Below, in pieces: positions 53,040 through 62,611 of a stretch of 64,000 nt of DNA. The translations under genes and the position numbers were made by a program. Below the pieces are notes generated by a model. It worked only from the letters and a program-made list of their open reading frames with translations. It ran no database searches and was not told the origin of the DNA. The stretch's first letter is position 1. Each line of letters starts with the position of its first letter. The stretch is from Pigmentibacter sp. JX0631 (lineage in GTDB: Bacteria; Bdellovibrionota_B; Oligoflexia; Silvanigrellales; Silvanigrellaceae): NCBI RefSeq assembly GCF_029873255.1, contig NZ_CP123622.1, forward strand, positions 2,889,001 through 2,953,000, given 5' to 3'.

Positions 53040-53894
53040 TTGTTGAAAAATATTTTTAAATGTATAGTTCTTTCAATTTTTTTTATGTTTTATAATTCTG
53101 CATTTGCATCTAGAGGATTAATTTTGAGTGCAGACAATTCCATTAACTACTATGAAAATGGAGAATTAATTCGTAAAGTTATTCAATTGCCAAGCAGTAA
53201 CTACTCAATTTCATATACAGGAGATAATTTTTTTTATGCAAAATATTTTAAAGAGGATAAAAAATATTCTTTACACATTTGTAATTTACTAACTGCTAAA
53301 TGTAATCCTATCGAAACACCAAAAGAAACAGCTGAAATAGTAGATATTTCATTTTCAGATAATGGATATGGATTAATTGCTAGAACAGATAATAAAATTG
53401 ACATTTATTTTGAAGGAAGCTATTCATACTCTATTCCGATTGAGGGAAGAGAAATTAAAGGTGTCTCTTTTGTTGGAGATTATTTTTATGTATTACAGGT
53501 GAAGGAAAATAGATATAATTGGATTTCATCTAGTATAAAAAAGTGTAGTTTATTAAATTTAATTTGTAGTGATTATATCCAGATTAATCAACAAATAACA
53601 TCTATTTTTAGCAATGAACAAAATGACATTTTTGCGCTGAGTAAGGACGGTTACATATTTTACTTTTTTAATGGGCAATATCAGTGGCAAAAAAAATTTA
53701 TAAATTACTATGCAGATAATTTATCTTTTACCGATCAAGGATTTGTTATTCGCCAGCAGTATACTGAAAAAATAAACAATATTTTACAGCCTAGTCGTTA
53801 CACGGCAAGCTTTTTTCTTTGTTCAATAGAAGAAAATTATTGTGAAAAAATTCAAACAACAAATACTATACCTGTAAAAGGATCTTTTAAGTAA
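53040..53894 (+). CDS. Secreted protein of unknown function, beta-rich
   Basis: I do not recognise this 284-residue protein. The N terminus (KNIFKCIVLSIFFMFYNSAFAS) is a clear Sec signal with cleavage after AFA. The mature part is made of short repeating strands of about 40 residues (DNSINYYENGEL, GDNFFYAKYF, DNKIDIYFEG, GDYFYVLQV, KDGYIFYFFNGQYQW), which looks like a small beta-propeller. Three pairs of cysteines lie in similar contexts (HICNLLTAKCN, KCSLLNLICS, FLCSIEENYC), suggesting repeated disulfide units. It starts with TTG after an AGGGGG site. It overlaps the convergent DUF2797 gene by eight bases. Confidence 0.65.
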   Translation: MLKNIFKCIVLSIFFMFYNSAFASRGLILSADNSINYYENGELIRKVIQLPSSNYSISYTGDNFFYAKYFKEDKKYSLHICNLLTAKCNPIETPKETAEIVDISFSDNGYGLIARTDNKIDIYFEGSYSYSIPIEGREIKGVSFVGDYFYVLQVKENRYNWISSSIKKCSLLNLICSDYIQINQQITSIFSNEQNDIFALSKDGYIFYFFNGQYQWQKKFINYYADNLSFTDQGFVIRQQYTEKINNILQPSRYTASFFLCSIEENYCEKIQTTNTIPVKGSFK

Positions 53895-54777
53895 TAGAAA
53901 AATCTACTAAAAAGCCTTCATGTCTTCTGACATTAAAAACATGGTTTTTAAACATTAAATATTGACCTTTAATTCCCATAATTTCTTCTTCAAAAGTATT
54001 ATTCTTTTCTAAATTTATCGATTGAAATTTATTAATTTGTTCAGGGAATGGATATTCTATATTTAATATCGTAGGATTTTCAAATAAAGTTATTTCATTT
54101 TTTAACTTTAAATGTGTTGGTAATTTAGCTTTGTATTCATCTAATTCTAATAGAGAATTACTTTTTATCCATTGTGATATTTTGGTATAAGTTTCATAAA
54201 AAAGAGAAATGGACGGTTTTTCATTTCCGCTTTTGAGCATATTGATCCAATGACTTTTATCATGAATGATTTCTTTTAATTTATGTTCTAATATTCCAGC
54301 TTGATTTCTAGATGAAACTTTTGCAAGTAATACAGCGCTTGTTGCTCCTTGATCTATCCAGCGAGTTGGAATTTGAGATTCTCTTGTAATTCCAACTTTA
54401 AATTTATCTGTATAAGAGAGGTAGACATAATGTGGTTGATAACAGTATTCATCACCCCAAGTCGGTTCCCGGCAGGTGCCGTTCATGTAGTGACATAAAT
54501 GTGGACTCATAATGCATTTATCAGCGCATGCTTTATATTTAAAACAAGGAAAGCAAAAGCCATCAAATAGTTTTTTTACAACTTTTGTACATGAATTACA
54601 GTTGTAATTTCCTAAATGAAATAATTTTATTTTTCTTTGTTTACCTATTGGAATTATTTTTTCTTTATCAAGAAAATATGTGATATTAATATCAATTGTT
54701 TCTTTAGAATTTAATTGTTTGTTTTCAAGTTTTTCTAATGAGAAAGTTGTTGTTCTTGGAATAATTTCGTAATTCAT
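53887..54777 (-). CDS. DUF2797 zinc-binding protein
   Basis: A Cys-rich N-terminal part (YNCNSCTKV, GFCFPCFKYKACADKCIMSPHLCHYMNGTC in adjoining blocks, TWGDEYCYQPH) is followed by VYLSYTDKFKVGIT with RWIDQGAT, a GIY-YIG-like strand pattern. These are the DUF2797 signatures. The many cysteines imply structural zinc sites. The function of the family is unknown; a nucleic-acid role is a guess from the GIY-YIG resemblance. The ATG at 54777 fits the family N terminus but has no clear ribosome site. The frame extends to a TTG at 54819 (with AAGGG eight bases upstream) and to a TTG at 54840. Confidence 0.78.
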   Translation of the reverse strand: MNYEIIPRTTTFSLEKLENKQLNSKETIDINITYFLDKEKIIPIGKQRKIKLFHLGNYNCNSCTKVVKKLFDGFCFPCFKYKACADKCIMSPHLCHYMNGTCREPTWGDEYCYQPHYVYLSYTDKFKVGITRESQIPTRWIDQGATSAVLLAKVSSRNQAGILEHKLKEIIHDKSHWINMLKSGNEKPSISLFYETYTKISQWIKSNSLLELDEYKAKLPTHLKLKNEITLFENPTILNIEYPFPEQINKFQSINLEKNNTFEEEIMGIKGQYLMFKNHVFNVRRHEGFLVDFSIT

Positions 54778-54862
54778 TTTTACTAAAGGATAATTTCTTT
54801 TTTGGAGGATATAATTCAAGATTGACACCCTTTTCGTCAAAGTCTAAACATGATGTAACAAT

Positions 54863-54878
54863 GTGTTGATTTCAACAC
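54863..54878. promoter_or_regulatory. Dyad in the intergenic region upstream of mltD
   Basis: GTGTTGA (54863-54869) and TCAACAC (54872-54878) form perfect arms around a 2-base centre. A TATAAT hexamer lies at 54898-54903, and the dyad sits about where a -35 element would be, 84 bases before the mltD start. This is the shape of a repressor or activator site for a dimeric regulator; no factor can be named. Confidence 0.4.
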
Positions 54879-54961
54879 CCGAGCAATTTTTGTAACATAT
54901 AATATATAGAGCAGTCATGCCGATAACATTAAAGTGTCTGTCATGAAATGGAGCCAAGAAG

Positions 54962-56878
54962 GTGAAATTTAATAATATCAATATCTTAGATAAAAATGAA
55001 CCCTCTAAAAAAAAGAAAGTATTTCTTACTGCTTGTAAAACGCTAACAACATTCTGTTTTTTGCCATTGCTAGTGAGTTGTCAAAGCTCTTTAAAGCAAT
55101 CTGATTTGTATTTATCATCCGAAAATTCTGAAATATATAGTAAAAACAGTAGCATAGATAAAAAGTTAGCAAATAACGAAAAGCAAGAATCAAATCAAAG
55201 TACTTCCAGATTTGATGCGAAAAAAGAAAGTAAAAAGCAAGGAATAGTTAAGTCACAAAAGCCACAACAAGCCTATGCTCCGCCAAAAAAGACAAAGCCA
55301 GAAGAAGACTTAGAGTTATCCTCTGATAATAATATCATTCCAAGTCCTGACGAAACTGAAGATCTCAATGATAACCTTTCTTTGACAACATCTGATGAGG
55401 CTATTTCACTTGAAAAACTTGAAACTTCTGAACTAGCCGGCTTTTCTCAAAATTACTCAACAGGAGAAGGAGCGGAAAACACTCTTATATGTGATGACAA
55501 CATTTATTATGACTCTTGGAAAGAGCAATTTGACAGTCAATGGTTGGCTAATCACGGACATGAACATAGTTCTGTAGCTCAAAGAAACAAAGCTTTAGCC
55601 CTCGCAAGAACAAATGAATATATAAAAATAGTTTATCCTTCGATTGAAAAAACAGGATTTGATTTTCCTGTAGTCATTAATCAACAAGTTTTGCAATGGA
55701 TTAATTACTTCACTAATCCCGGAAGAAATTATTTTGTTGTCTGGTTAAAGCGAGGAAGGGCATTAATGCCTAAAATGGAGAAAATTTTAGAAGAATATGG
55801 TCTTCCTAAAGATTTAAAATATTTATCAATGATTGAATCAGGTTATAACCCAAAAGCTCTAAGTTACGTTGGTGCTGTTGGACTATGGCAATTTATGCCT
55901 GCTACAGCTAGGGAAAATGGTTTAATTATTAACGATTACCTAGATGAACGCCGTGATTTAAATAAATCTACTAGAGCGGCAGCTAATTATTTATCTCGTC
56001 TTTATTCAACATTTGGATCTTGGCATTTATCTGCTGCAAGTTACAATGGAGGACCAGGTCTAGTCAGAAAAACTCTGAGAAATTATGGAACAGATTCCTC
56101 TTTTTTTGAATTAACTTCTATGGGAGTTGTAAATAAAGAAACAGCCGATTATGTACCAAAATTAATTGCAGCTATGATTATCGCAAAAAATCAAGAAAAA
56201 TTTGGCTTTGATACAACTGATGCTCCGCTGCCAGCACCTACAAAAATTGTTGAAGTAAAACGTTCCATAGCGCTTTCCGATTTAGCTCAAAATTTAAAAA
56301 TTGATAAAAGTGTATTAGAAGCAATGAACCCAGAGCTGAGATTGGGCATTACTCCTCCAGCGAGCGCTACTGCTGAAGGAAAATTCGATTTGGAAGTACC
56401 AGCGAGTCACTATGAAAATGCTCTTTTGGCAATTAATCAGTTACCTGAAGCTTCAAATAAATATATTATTGCTGCAAGAATTCATAGACGCGAATCATTG
56501 GTTTCTTTTGCTGCGCGTTACAAAGTATCACAAGCCGCCATTTTACATGCTAACAGTAAGTTAAAAGCTAATGCGCATTTGAGAAAGGGTCAAGTTATAT
56601 ATATTCCTATCTCTTTAGGGAACGGTATGTATGATAAGCTAACTGCACAAAAGTTTTTGGCGAAAAGAAATGCTTCGAAAAAATCACAAATACATCATAT
56701 TTCTTCAAAAAATAGTAAAATAGTCGCACAAAACGAGCATATAAGTAAGTCTAAAAAAGCTAAATCTTCTTCCATGCAAAAAAGTAAAAAGAAAATTAAA
56801 AGCCTAGCTACTGCTCAACAAAAAAGTAGTAAAGGAAAAAAGGTTGCCACATCAGGCAATCGGAAAACTTCTCGCTAG
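54962..56878 (+). CDS. mltD: Membrane-bound lytic murein transglycosylase D
   Basis: A lipoprotein (lipobox LVSC after residue 36) with a long Ser/Lys-rich linker to about residue 150. The MltD-type SLT domain follows: YLSMIESGYNPKALS with the catalytic Glu near 289, VGAVGLWQFMPATAREN, DERRDLNKSTRAAANYL, AASYNGGPG. A C-terminal LysM repeat (about 500-545: RRESLVSFAARYKVS to IYIPI) is followed by a basic Lys/Ser tail. It cuts peptidoglycan strands at the outer membrane. The start is GTG with AAGAAG nearby. The length of 638 exceeds E. coli MltD (452) because of the linker and tail. Confidence 0.9.
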   Translation: MKFNNINILDKNEPSKKKKVFLTACKTLTTFCFLPLLVSCQSSLKQSDLYLSSENSEIYSKNSSIDKKLANNEKQESNQSTSRFDAKKESKKQGIVKSQKPQQAYAPPKKTKPEEDLELSSDNNIIPSPDETEDLNDNLSLTTSDEAISLEKLETSELAGFSQNYSTGEGAENTLICDDNIYYDSWKEQFDSQWLANHGHEHSSVAQRNKALALARTNEYIKIVYPSIEKTGFDFPVVINQQVLQWINYFTNPGRNYFVVWLKRGRALMPKMEKILEEYGLPKDLKYLSMIESGYNPKALSYVGAVGLWQFMPATARENGLIINDYLDERRDLNKSTRAAANYLSRLYSTFGSWHLSAASYNGGPGLVRKTLRNYGTDSSFFELTSMGVVNKETADYVPKLIAAMIIAKNQEKFGFDTTDAPLPAPTKIVEVKRSIALSDLAQNLKIDKSVLEAMNPELRLGITPPASATAEGKFDLEVPASHYENALLAINQLPEASNKYIIAARIHRRESLVSFAARYKVSQAAILHANSKLKANAHLRKGQVIYIPISLGNGMYDKLTAQKFLAKRNASKKSQIHHISSKNSKIVAQNEHISKSKKAKSSSMQKSKKKIKSLATAQQKSSKGKKVATSGNRKTSR

Positions 56879-56930
56879 ACCTATTTGCCTTTCTAAAATA
56901 TGTTGTGCTAATCAAATTGAGTCAGGAATC

Positions 56931-57022
56931 GGAGAGCTGGCAGAGTGGTTGAATGTACCTGATTCGAAATCAGGCGTACTCATTTCAGGGTACCGAGGGT
57001 TCGAATCCCTCGCTCTCCGCCA
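56931..57022 (+). tRNA. tRNA-Ser (anticodon CGA)
   Basis: A 92-base tRNA with a long variable arm. The acceptor stem GGAGAGC (56931-56937) pairs with GCTCTCC (57012-57018), and the discriminator G and an encoded CCA (57020-57022) follow. The anticodon arm is CCTGA-TTCGAAA-TCAGG (56958-56974) with anticodon CGA at 56965-56967, reading UCG. The T arm contains GGTTCGAATCC. It lies 52 bases downstream of mltD; about 217 bases after it hold no recognised feature up to the next gene. Confidence 0.97.
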
Positions 57023-57239
57023 TTATATTAAAAGTTTCAATCTTAGATAGTTTCTTTAAAATCTTTATCTGCTATTAATTTTTTTTATTTTCAAAACTTT
57101 AAATTATTTTTTAAAATTAAAGGAATATCATTGTTTAATTTATATTAAAGACACTTCAAAAAACTAACTCCCTTTTATTTTTTTTTAATAGTACAATTTT
57201 TAAAGAAGACTCTAAAAAATTTATGCTCTTGGAGGAGAA

Positions 57240-58004
57240 GTGAAGAGTTATGTGTTTTGCTTCTTAATGTTACTAAAAAGTAACTTAATTTTTGCGAATA
57301 ACTATATGCTAAGAGTTCCTACTTTTGAAAGTAAACCAAAATTTTATAAAAAAAATGGGAAGGTTATTGGATTATGTATTGATGTTTTGTCAGAAATTGA
57401 AAAAGTTGAGCCAAAATTGAAATTTACGGGGATGGATGAACAAATTTCAATCGTCCAAATAGAGCAAATGGTAACAGATGGGGAGGCTGATATTTTTCTA
57501 TGCAATGGTGAAACTGAACGTCGAAATGTAAAATTGAAGAAAGTAAATGTGCCAATATTTCAAGCTCAATCAGTGCTAGTAGCAAGAAGTGAAGACGCTG
57601 TTGAAATTAAAAATATCCAAGATTTACAAAAACTCTATCCTAATAATTTAGTTCTTTCATGGAAAGGTACGGAACAAAATGATTGGATACTAAAAAAATC
57701 AAAGGTCATGACTGATAGTGGAATATCAGGCACGAATAATATGGAACGGTTGTTTCAAATGCTGCTAACAAATAGAGGGCGATTTTTATTTGTCCAAAAA
57801 TATACAGCTATAAATAGCATAAAAGAATTAAGTTTGGAAAAGAAAGTTAAAATACTTCATCCACCTCTTTCAGTTTCAAATAGATATATTTGGGTTTCAA
57901 GAAAAGTTCCTTTAGAAGCAGTTAACTTAATTGAAAAAGCATTAAATAAATTAAAAGCTAAAAAAATTTTACATGAGCTTGCAAAAAAATACGATATTGA
58001 TTAA
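57240..58004 (+). CDS. Family 3 extracellular solute-binding protein
   Basis: A 254-residue SBP_bac_3 protein with a Sec signal (CFLMLLKSNLIFANN). Motifs: the N-terminal strand YMLRVPTFESKPKFY, GKVIGLCIDVLSEI, the DGEADIFLCNGETERR block, NIQDLQKLY and the C-terminal helix NLIEKALNKLKAKKILHELAKKY. Members bind amino acids or act as sensor-type binding domains. No ABC transporter genes lie next to it. The start is GTG with GGAGGAGAA directly upstream. Its stop overlaps that of the convergent MFS gene by four bases. Confidence 0.82.
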   Translation: MKSYVFCFLMLLKSNLIFANNYMLRVPTFESKPKFYKKNGKVIGLCIDVLSEIEKVEPKLKFTGMDEQISIVQIEQMVTDGEADIFLCNGETERRNVKLKKVNVPIFQAQSVLVARSEDAVEIKNIQDLQKLYPNNLVLSWKGTEQNDWILKKSKVMTDSGISGTNNMERLFQMLLTNRGRFLFVQKYTAINSIKELSLEKKVKILHPPLSVSNRYIWVSRKVPLEAVNLIEKALNKLKAKKILHELAKKYDID

Positions 58005-59347
58005 TTTTTCTTATAAATTTCATTTGTATTTAAATTTATATGTGACAGTATGCAGAATACGATACATAAAATAGATCCAAGCATAAGAGCATAAAAACCA
58101 GCATGCCATCCATATTTGTCTACTAAAAAGCCAAATAAAGAAGTACCTAATGTCGCTCCTAAAATATAGCTCATAAATCCTCTTAATCCTACTGCAGATC
58201 CAACTGCAAATTTAGGAACAACTTCCATAGTTTGAACTGAGGCTAAAAATTGTGGAACATAAATAAGGCATCCAACAATCGAGGCAAATATAGTTACCGT
58301 ATGAACGGATTCACTTTGCCAGTATCCAATAATACATACAAAAATTAATGACATACAAATAATTGCTAAAGGCATAGGTCTACCCTTAAATAATTTGTCT
58401 GAAATGTATCCTGCTAATAAAGTAGATGGAATTGCTGCCCATTCAAAAAATAAAAATGCAATACTCATTTCATTTTTAGTGAAATCTTTTTCTTTTAATA
58501 AATAAATAGGCAACCAGCTTAACATTCCAAAGCGTACCATATAGACAAACACATCGACGAATGCGACATACCAGGCATTTTTATTTTTAAGAACATATTT
58601 TATAAAAATTTGATAAGCGGACATATTTTCAGGAGGGTGTTCTTCATTTTTTTGGTTTGCAGTCATTTTTTCAGGGATAATATCTTTTAATTCAGGCAAT
58701 CCTTCTTGAGAAGGAGAGCCTTTTCCAAGATAAATAACTAAAAAAGCGATTCCAATTGATATTCCTGCAGGAATAATAAAACTAGAAATTTGCCATTTAT
58801 CTTGCCCAAGTACAGCGAGGGAACCGCCGATTATAGGAGAAACAACTCCTCCTCCAATATTATGTGATATGTTCCATATGGAGCCTACTCTTCCTCTTTC
58901 GGAGCTTGGAAACCAATTTGCAATAGTAATAAATGAGGGAGCTACTCCCATTCCTTGAAAAATACCATTTAAAATAACAAAACCTACAAAAACCCAGAAT
59001 AAAGAGCTAAATCCTAGTCCTATATTTACAATTGAACAAAGAATTAAACCAAGAGCCATATACATTTTTGGATTAGCTTTATCAGCTAAACTACTCATTA
59101 CTCCCTTGCTAATTCCATAAGAGATGAGCATGCAACTGCTTAAAAAACCAATTTGAGTATTTGTTAATTGCAATTCGTGCTGTAAATATGGAGTCGAAAG
59201 AGTAAAATTGTTACGTACTAAATAATATGATAAATACCCAATAAAAACACTTGAAAGAGCCATAATACGAAATCGGTTATAGGTCTCCTTTATTTTTTCA
59301 TTGGGAATTTTTACTACAGAAGTTTTTGGTTTTAATATTGAAAACAT
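58001..59347 (-). CDS. MFS transporter, organophosphate:phosphate antiporter type (GlpT/UhpT-like)
   Basis: A 12-helix major facilitator. SVFIGYLSYYLVRNNFTLSTPYL in adjoining parts of helix 1 with the conserved Arg, QIGFLSSCMLISYGISKGVMSSLADK (the loop 2-3 motif), GMGVAPSFITIANWFPSSERGR and NISHNIGGGVVSPIIG are OPA-family signatures. Such carriers swap phosphate for glycerol-3-phosphate or hexose phosphates, or act as sensors (UhpC). The ATG at 59347 has GGTGG five bases upstream; a TTG at 59359 is open but less likely. An A/T dyad lies just upstream of the start. The substrate is not clear from sequence. Confidence 0.82.
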   Translation of the reverse strand: MFSILKPKTSVVKIPNEKIKETYNRFRIMALSSVFIGYLSYYLVRNNFTLSTPYLQHELQLTNTQIGFLSSCMLISYGISKGVMSSLADKANPKMYMALGLILCSIVNIGLGFSSLFWVFVGFVILNGIFQGMGVAPSFITIANWFPSSERGRVGSIWNISHNIGGGVVSPIIGGSLAVLGQDKWQISSFIIPAGISIGIAFLVIYLGKGSPSQEGLPELKDIIPEKMTANQKNEEHPPENMSAYQIFIKYVLKNKNAWYVAFVDVFVYMVRFGMLSWLPIYLLKEKDFTKNEMSIAFLFFEWAAIPSTLLAGYISDKLFKGRPMPLAIICMSLIFVCIIGYWQSESVHTVTIFASIVGCLIYVPQFLASVQTMEVVPKFAVGSAVGLRGFMSYILGATLGTSLFGFLVDKYGWHAGFYALMLGSILCIVFCILSHINLNTNEIYKKN

Positions 59348-59359
59348 TTGAACCACCAA

Positions 59360-59697
59360 AATAGAATTATTTTACATAATATTTTATATTATAAACTATA
59401 GTATAAAATATTCAATTTTATAATTCTTTTTATCTTATATTTTCAAGCTTATTTTAATTTATTTTATTATTTAAAATATTTCAATGAGTTTTATGGTTTT
59501 TTTATATGTTTTTATTAAGATAAATTTTTTTTTAATATATTATAAATAATTTTATATTTTTTATTCATTATTAGTGGTTGAGTTTTTATTTTGAATTGTT
59601 AAAATATGAGTAAATTTGTTATTCTTTCAATCTATACTTATGAGAATTATGAATATTTCATTTTTATAATTTATTTAATTTTGTAAAATAATATAAA
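59360..59697. other. Gene-free AT-rich spacer between the Cache receptor and the MFS gene
   Basis: About 340 bases between two minus-strand genes have no coding region I can support. The left end contains the A/T dyad at 59378-59412, which lies just before the MFS gene. The rest is nearly all A and T with no clear hairpin or promoter. Confidence 0.6.
59378..59412. repeat. Near-perfect A/T dyad just upstream of the MFS gene
   Basis: Bases 59378-59393 pair with 59397-59412 (16 positions, one T-G mismatch) around a 3-base loop. It begins about 30 bases upstream of the chosen start codon, so it would be in the leader or overlap the promoter. It could be an operator or RNA hairpin. Confidence 0.4.
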
Positions 59698-61296
59698 TTA
59701 TGCTACTTTGTTTTTTAAAATCTTATTCAATTGATTAGATAGCTCATCAAGATGATGCGCTTTTTCTAATAATTTATGCGACTGTTCTTCTGTTTGATAG
59801 ACAATTTCATTCATTTTTTGACTTGTCTGTTCCATTAATCTAAGTGCTTTTGTTGCTTCTTCGCTTCCTTTTGATTGTTCTGAATTTGCAGCACTTATTT
59901 CATGTGCCATTTCACTTGATCTAGTGGCTATTTCTACAACTTTTGCCAACATTTCTAAAGACTTTTGACTATTTCTTAAGCCTAATTCAACTGAAGTACT
60001 AACTTCTTCCATTGATGCAGAAAAATTCTCGCGAAAAGACGAAATGAGATCGCTTACTCTTTGATTAGAATTAGAAACAATACTTAATATTTCAACTGAG
60101 GAGCTTCCACTCATTTGTGCTAAATTCCCAACTTCTTCCGCAACTACAGCGAAGCCTTTTCCTGCTTCGCCTGCTCTCGCCGCTTCAACTGAGGCATTAA
60201 ATGAAAGTAATTTCGTTTGAAACACAATGTCATCTATAACGCTTGTTTTATCAGAAATTTGATTCATAATTTGGATGACTTCTTGCATTTTTTCTAAATT
60301 TTGCAAAGTTGTTTTTTTCATGACTTCTTGAGATTGAGTAATAGAGTTCATTGTTTGATTCAAAACTTGCAAAGATTTTAGACTTTGTTCGACAATCTTT
60401 CTTGTCTCTGCTGATAATTGAGAAGATTCTGTTGCTGACTGAGATGTTTTTCCTATCATTTCATTCATCTGAGTCATCGCCGCAGCTGTTTCATGAATGG
60501 AAGAAGATTGTGTTTGTCCAGATGAATTTAATTCGAGTGAAGTTTTGTTTAATATTTCAGATGTAGTCATAAGAGAATTTGTTTGAAATTTTAAAGATTC
60601 TATTACCTCTTTTACGGGAAGGACCACTTTCATTAATTGTTGTAAGCCACCATAAATTGAAATGGCAAAAGTAACACATCCAGCTAGAAGTAAAAAAATT
60701 AAGTTTTCATTTCGTACTTTATTGGTTTCTGCAGCAATATCATCGGTATAAACCCCATTCCCTATCATCCATTCCCAAGGCTTAAAAAGTTTTACATATG
60801 AAATTTTAGGTTGCGGTTCGGTTTTCCCTGGTTTTGGCCACATATAGCTTACAAAACCAGCTTCTTCATTTTTTACTACTGTTACCATTTCTTGGAAAAA
60901 TTTTTTACCAGTAGGATCTTTGAAGTCAGTAATATCTTTTCCATTTAATTCAGGCTTGTAAGGATGCATGATCATAGTTGGATGTAAATCGTTAATCCAA
61001 AAATACTCATTATCATTATATCTAAGTAATTTTATTTCTTCTAACGCTTCGTTTTGAGCTTGTTGACGACTCATAGCGCCTGATTTTTCTTTATTGTAGT
61101 AAAAAGTTAAAATTTGAAAGACAGATTCTATTGCAATTTGAACCGAATTTTTCTTTGCTTGTTCTATTCTATCTTGATAATTTGGCAATGTAAAAAATAT
61201 AAAAACTAGTATTAAAGGAACAGCTGCTAAAATTGCGCTACTGATACTTAGTTTTAGTGAATGAATATTTTTTATTAATAACTTTCCAATATACAT
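59698..61296 (-). CDS. Methyl-accepting chemotaxis protein with single Cache (sCache_2) domain
   Basis: A 532-residue receptor. One membrane helix (about 13-38) is followed by a periplasmic sCache_2 domain: [20 protein letters not shown] (about 93-112), [46 protein letters not shown] second helix (about 200-220) and the coiled-coil signalling domain follow. The tip contains [20 protein letters not shown] and [12 protein letters not shown]. It binds small molecules, often organic acids, and signals to CheA. The Cache motifs are intact. A sigma-28-like promoter is found 31-57 bases upstream of its ATG. Confidence 0.93.
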   Translation of the reverse strand: MYIGKLLIKNIHSLKLSISSAILAAVPLILVFIFFTLPNYQDRIEQAKKNSVQIAIESVFQILTFYYNKEKSGAMSRQQAQNEALEEIKLLRYNDNEYFWINDLHPTMIMHPYKPELNGKDITDFKDPTGKKFFQEMVTVVKNEEAGFVSYMWPKPGKTEPQPKISYVKLFKPWEWMIGNGVYTDDIAAETNKVRNENLIFLLLAGCVTFAISIYGGLQQLMKVVLPVKEVIESLKFQTNSLMTTSEILNKTSLELNSSGQTQSSSIHETAAAMTQMNEMIGKTSQSATESSQLSAETRKIVEQSLKSLQVLNQTMNSITQSQEVMKKTTLQNLEKMQEVIQIMNQISDKTSVIDDIVFQTKLLSFNASVEAARAGEAGKGFAVVAEEVGNLAQMSGSSSVEILSIVSNSNQRVSDLISSFRENFSASMEEVSTSVELGLRNSQKSLEMLAKVVEIATRSSEMAHEISAANSEQSKGSEEATKALRLMEQTSQKMNEIVYQTEEQSHKLLEKAHHLDELSNQLNKILKNKVA

Positions 61297-61326
61297 AGCT
61301 CTCTCTTAAAGTATGAGTCTAGAGAA

Positions 61327-61353
61327 ATATCGAGAAAGCTTGAAAAAACTTAA
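61327..61353 (-). promoter_or_regulatory. Sigma-28 (FliA)-like promoter of the Cache chemoreceptor
   Basis: On the minus strand, TTAAGTTT (61353-61346), 11 bases, then CTCGATAT (61334-61327) matches the FliA consensus TAAAGTTT-N11-GCCGATAA at 7 of 8 and 5 of 8 positions with exact spacing. It lies 31 bases before the start codon. This fits flagellar/chemotaxis control of a receptor gene, but the -10 part is imperfect. Confidence 0.45.
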
Positions 61354-61375
61354 ATATGCTGGTGTTATTTTCTTG

Positions 61376-62611
61376 TTAAGTGTTAAAACCTTGACTTTTT
61401 AATTTTTTATCTACTACTTGGGTGACACAAGAATCAGACCAAACATTTAATGAGGTTTCTATCATGTCAATTATACTATAAAATGGAAGGATAATCATTA
61501 ATAATACAATTGAAACATCCATACTGGCGAGTAAACTAGCACTAAGGAAAAAACATCCCATAGGCACTCCAGCATTTCCTATCGCAGCTATCGTAGCAAT
61601 AAAAACCCATAACAACATTGTTGCAAGTGATATTTCAATTCCTTGATTTTGCATTAAATAAATAACTGTTGCAAATATAAAAGCCGCACAGCCATTCATA
61701 TTAATACTTGTACATAGAGGGAGCACAAATCGACTTACTGAAGGAGAAATATTTAAATTTTTTTCAGAAGTACTAATTGTAACTGGTAAAGTTCCTGCCG
61801 AAGATTTAGAAAAGAAAGCTAATGTTAGCGCGGGTAACATACCTTTAAATGCTTTAAAAGGTTGTATACCATTTGCTTTAAGCCAAAGAGGTAATACAAT
61901 TAAACCTTGAATTAAGTTTGCTAAAATTATAACTGCTAAATATAAGCTCAGTCCTTTTAAATCCATCCCTTTTTTAAAGGAGAGAACAGTAACAGTCATA
62001 AAACCAAATAAACCTATTGGAATAATTTTAATTATCCATTGAGTGATAGTTAGAAAAAGACTGTGCGCGCCTTGAAAAAAATATTGAATGGTTTCTTTTG
62101 CTTGTTGATTAGGGATTTTTCGAATAGCAAGGCCAAAAATGATTGCAATAATCAAAATTGAGAGAACTTGATGTTCAATAAATGGAGAGAATAAATTGTT
62201 TGGAATAATATTAGTGATATGGTGAAGATAACTTTTATCTGAGTGAATTAAATTGTCTTGAGTTGATAGTTGTACATGGGTATTAGTTGGAGATATTATC
62301 AAGTAAAGAAAAAAACTTATTAATGCGGCTACTAAAGTGGTAGTAAGAGTATATAAAATAGTTTTTTTCCAAATGAACTTTGAAGAATTTTCGGAATTGT
62401 AATTTGTTAGTGTAACTATTAAAGACAATCCTATTATTGGTAAGCTGATAAATTTGAATATTTTGATAAATAATTCAGATATAAAATTACCAAGGTTATG
62501 GAGAAAAGAAATATCGCTTAATCCAGAGATTATCCCTAAAGATATCATGAGAAAATAAGCTAAAGGTTTTAAGTAACGATTATTATTTGACGTAGCATGA
62601 TTTGCGCACAT
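61376..62611 (-). CDS. Dicarboxylate/amino acid:cation symporter (DAACS family), second copy
   Basis: A 411-residue transporter with about eight hydrophobic segments. It keeps the family motifs better than the copy at 39809-41032: FFSKSSAGTLPVTISTSEKN (the SSxxTLP hairpin), PLCTSINMNGCAAFIFATVI (NMNG at the usual NMDG site), IGNAGVPMGCFFLSASLL and a near-C-terminal DMIETSLNVWSDSCVTQVVDK. It imports a dicarboxylate or acidic amino acid with sodium or protons. It lies 79 bases upstream of the Cache receptor gene start and is probably a separate unit. Confidence 0.85.
   Translation of the reverse strand: MCANHATSNNNRYLKPLAYFLMISLGIISGLSDISFLHNLGNFISELFIKIFKFISLPIIGLSLIVTLTNYNSENSSKFIWKKTILYTLTTTLVAALISFFLYLIISPTNTHVQLSTQDNLIHSDKSYLHHITNIIPNNLFSPFIEHQVLSILIIAIIFGLAIRKIPNQQAKETIQYFFQGAHSLFLTITQWIIKIIPIGLFGFMTVTVLSFKKGMDLKGLSLYLAVIILANLIQGLIVLPLWLKANGIQPFKAFKGMLPALTLAFFSKSSAGTLPVTISTSEKNLNISPSVSRFVLPLCTSINMNGCAAFIFATVIYLMQNQGIEISLATMLLWVFIATIAAIGNAGVPMGCFFLSASLLASMDVSIVLLMIILPFYSIIDMIETSLNVWSDSCVTQVVDKKLKSQGFNT

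Noticed and set aside
56844-57050. Open frame of 68 codons overlapping the end of mltD and the tRNA gene
   Set aside because: It covers the tRNA-Ser and the end of mltD in another frame, has no recognised domain and contains the tRNA sequence as codons.
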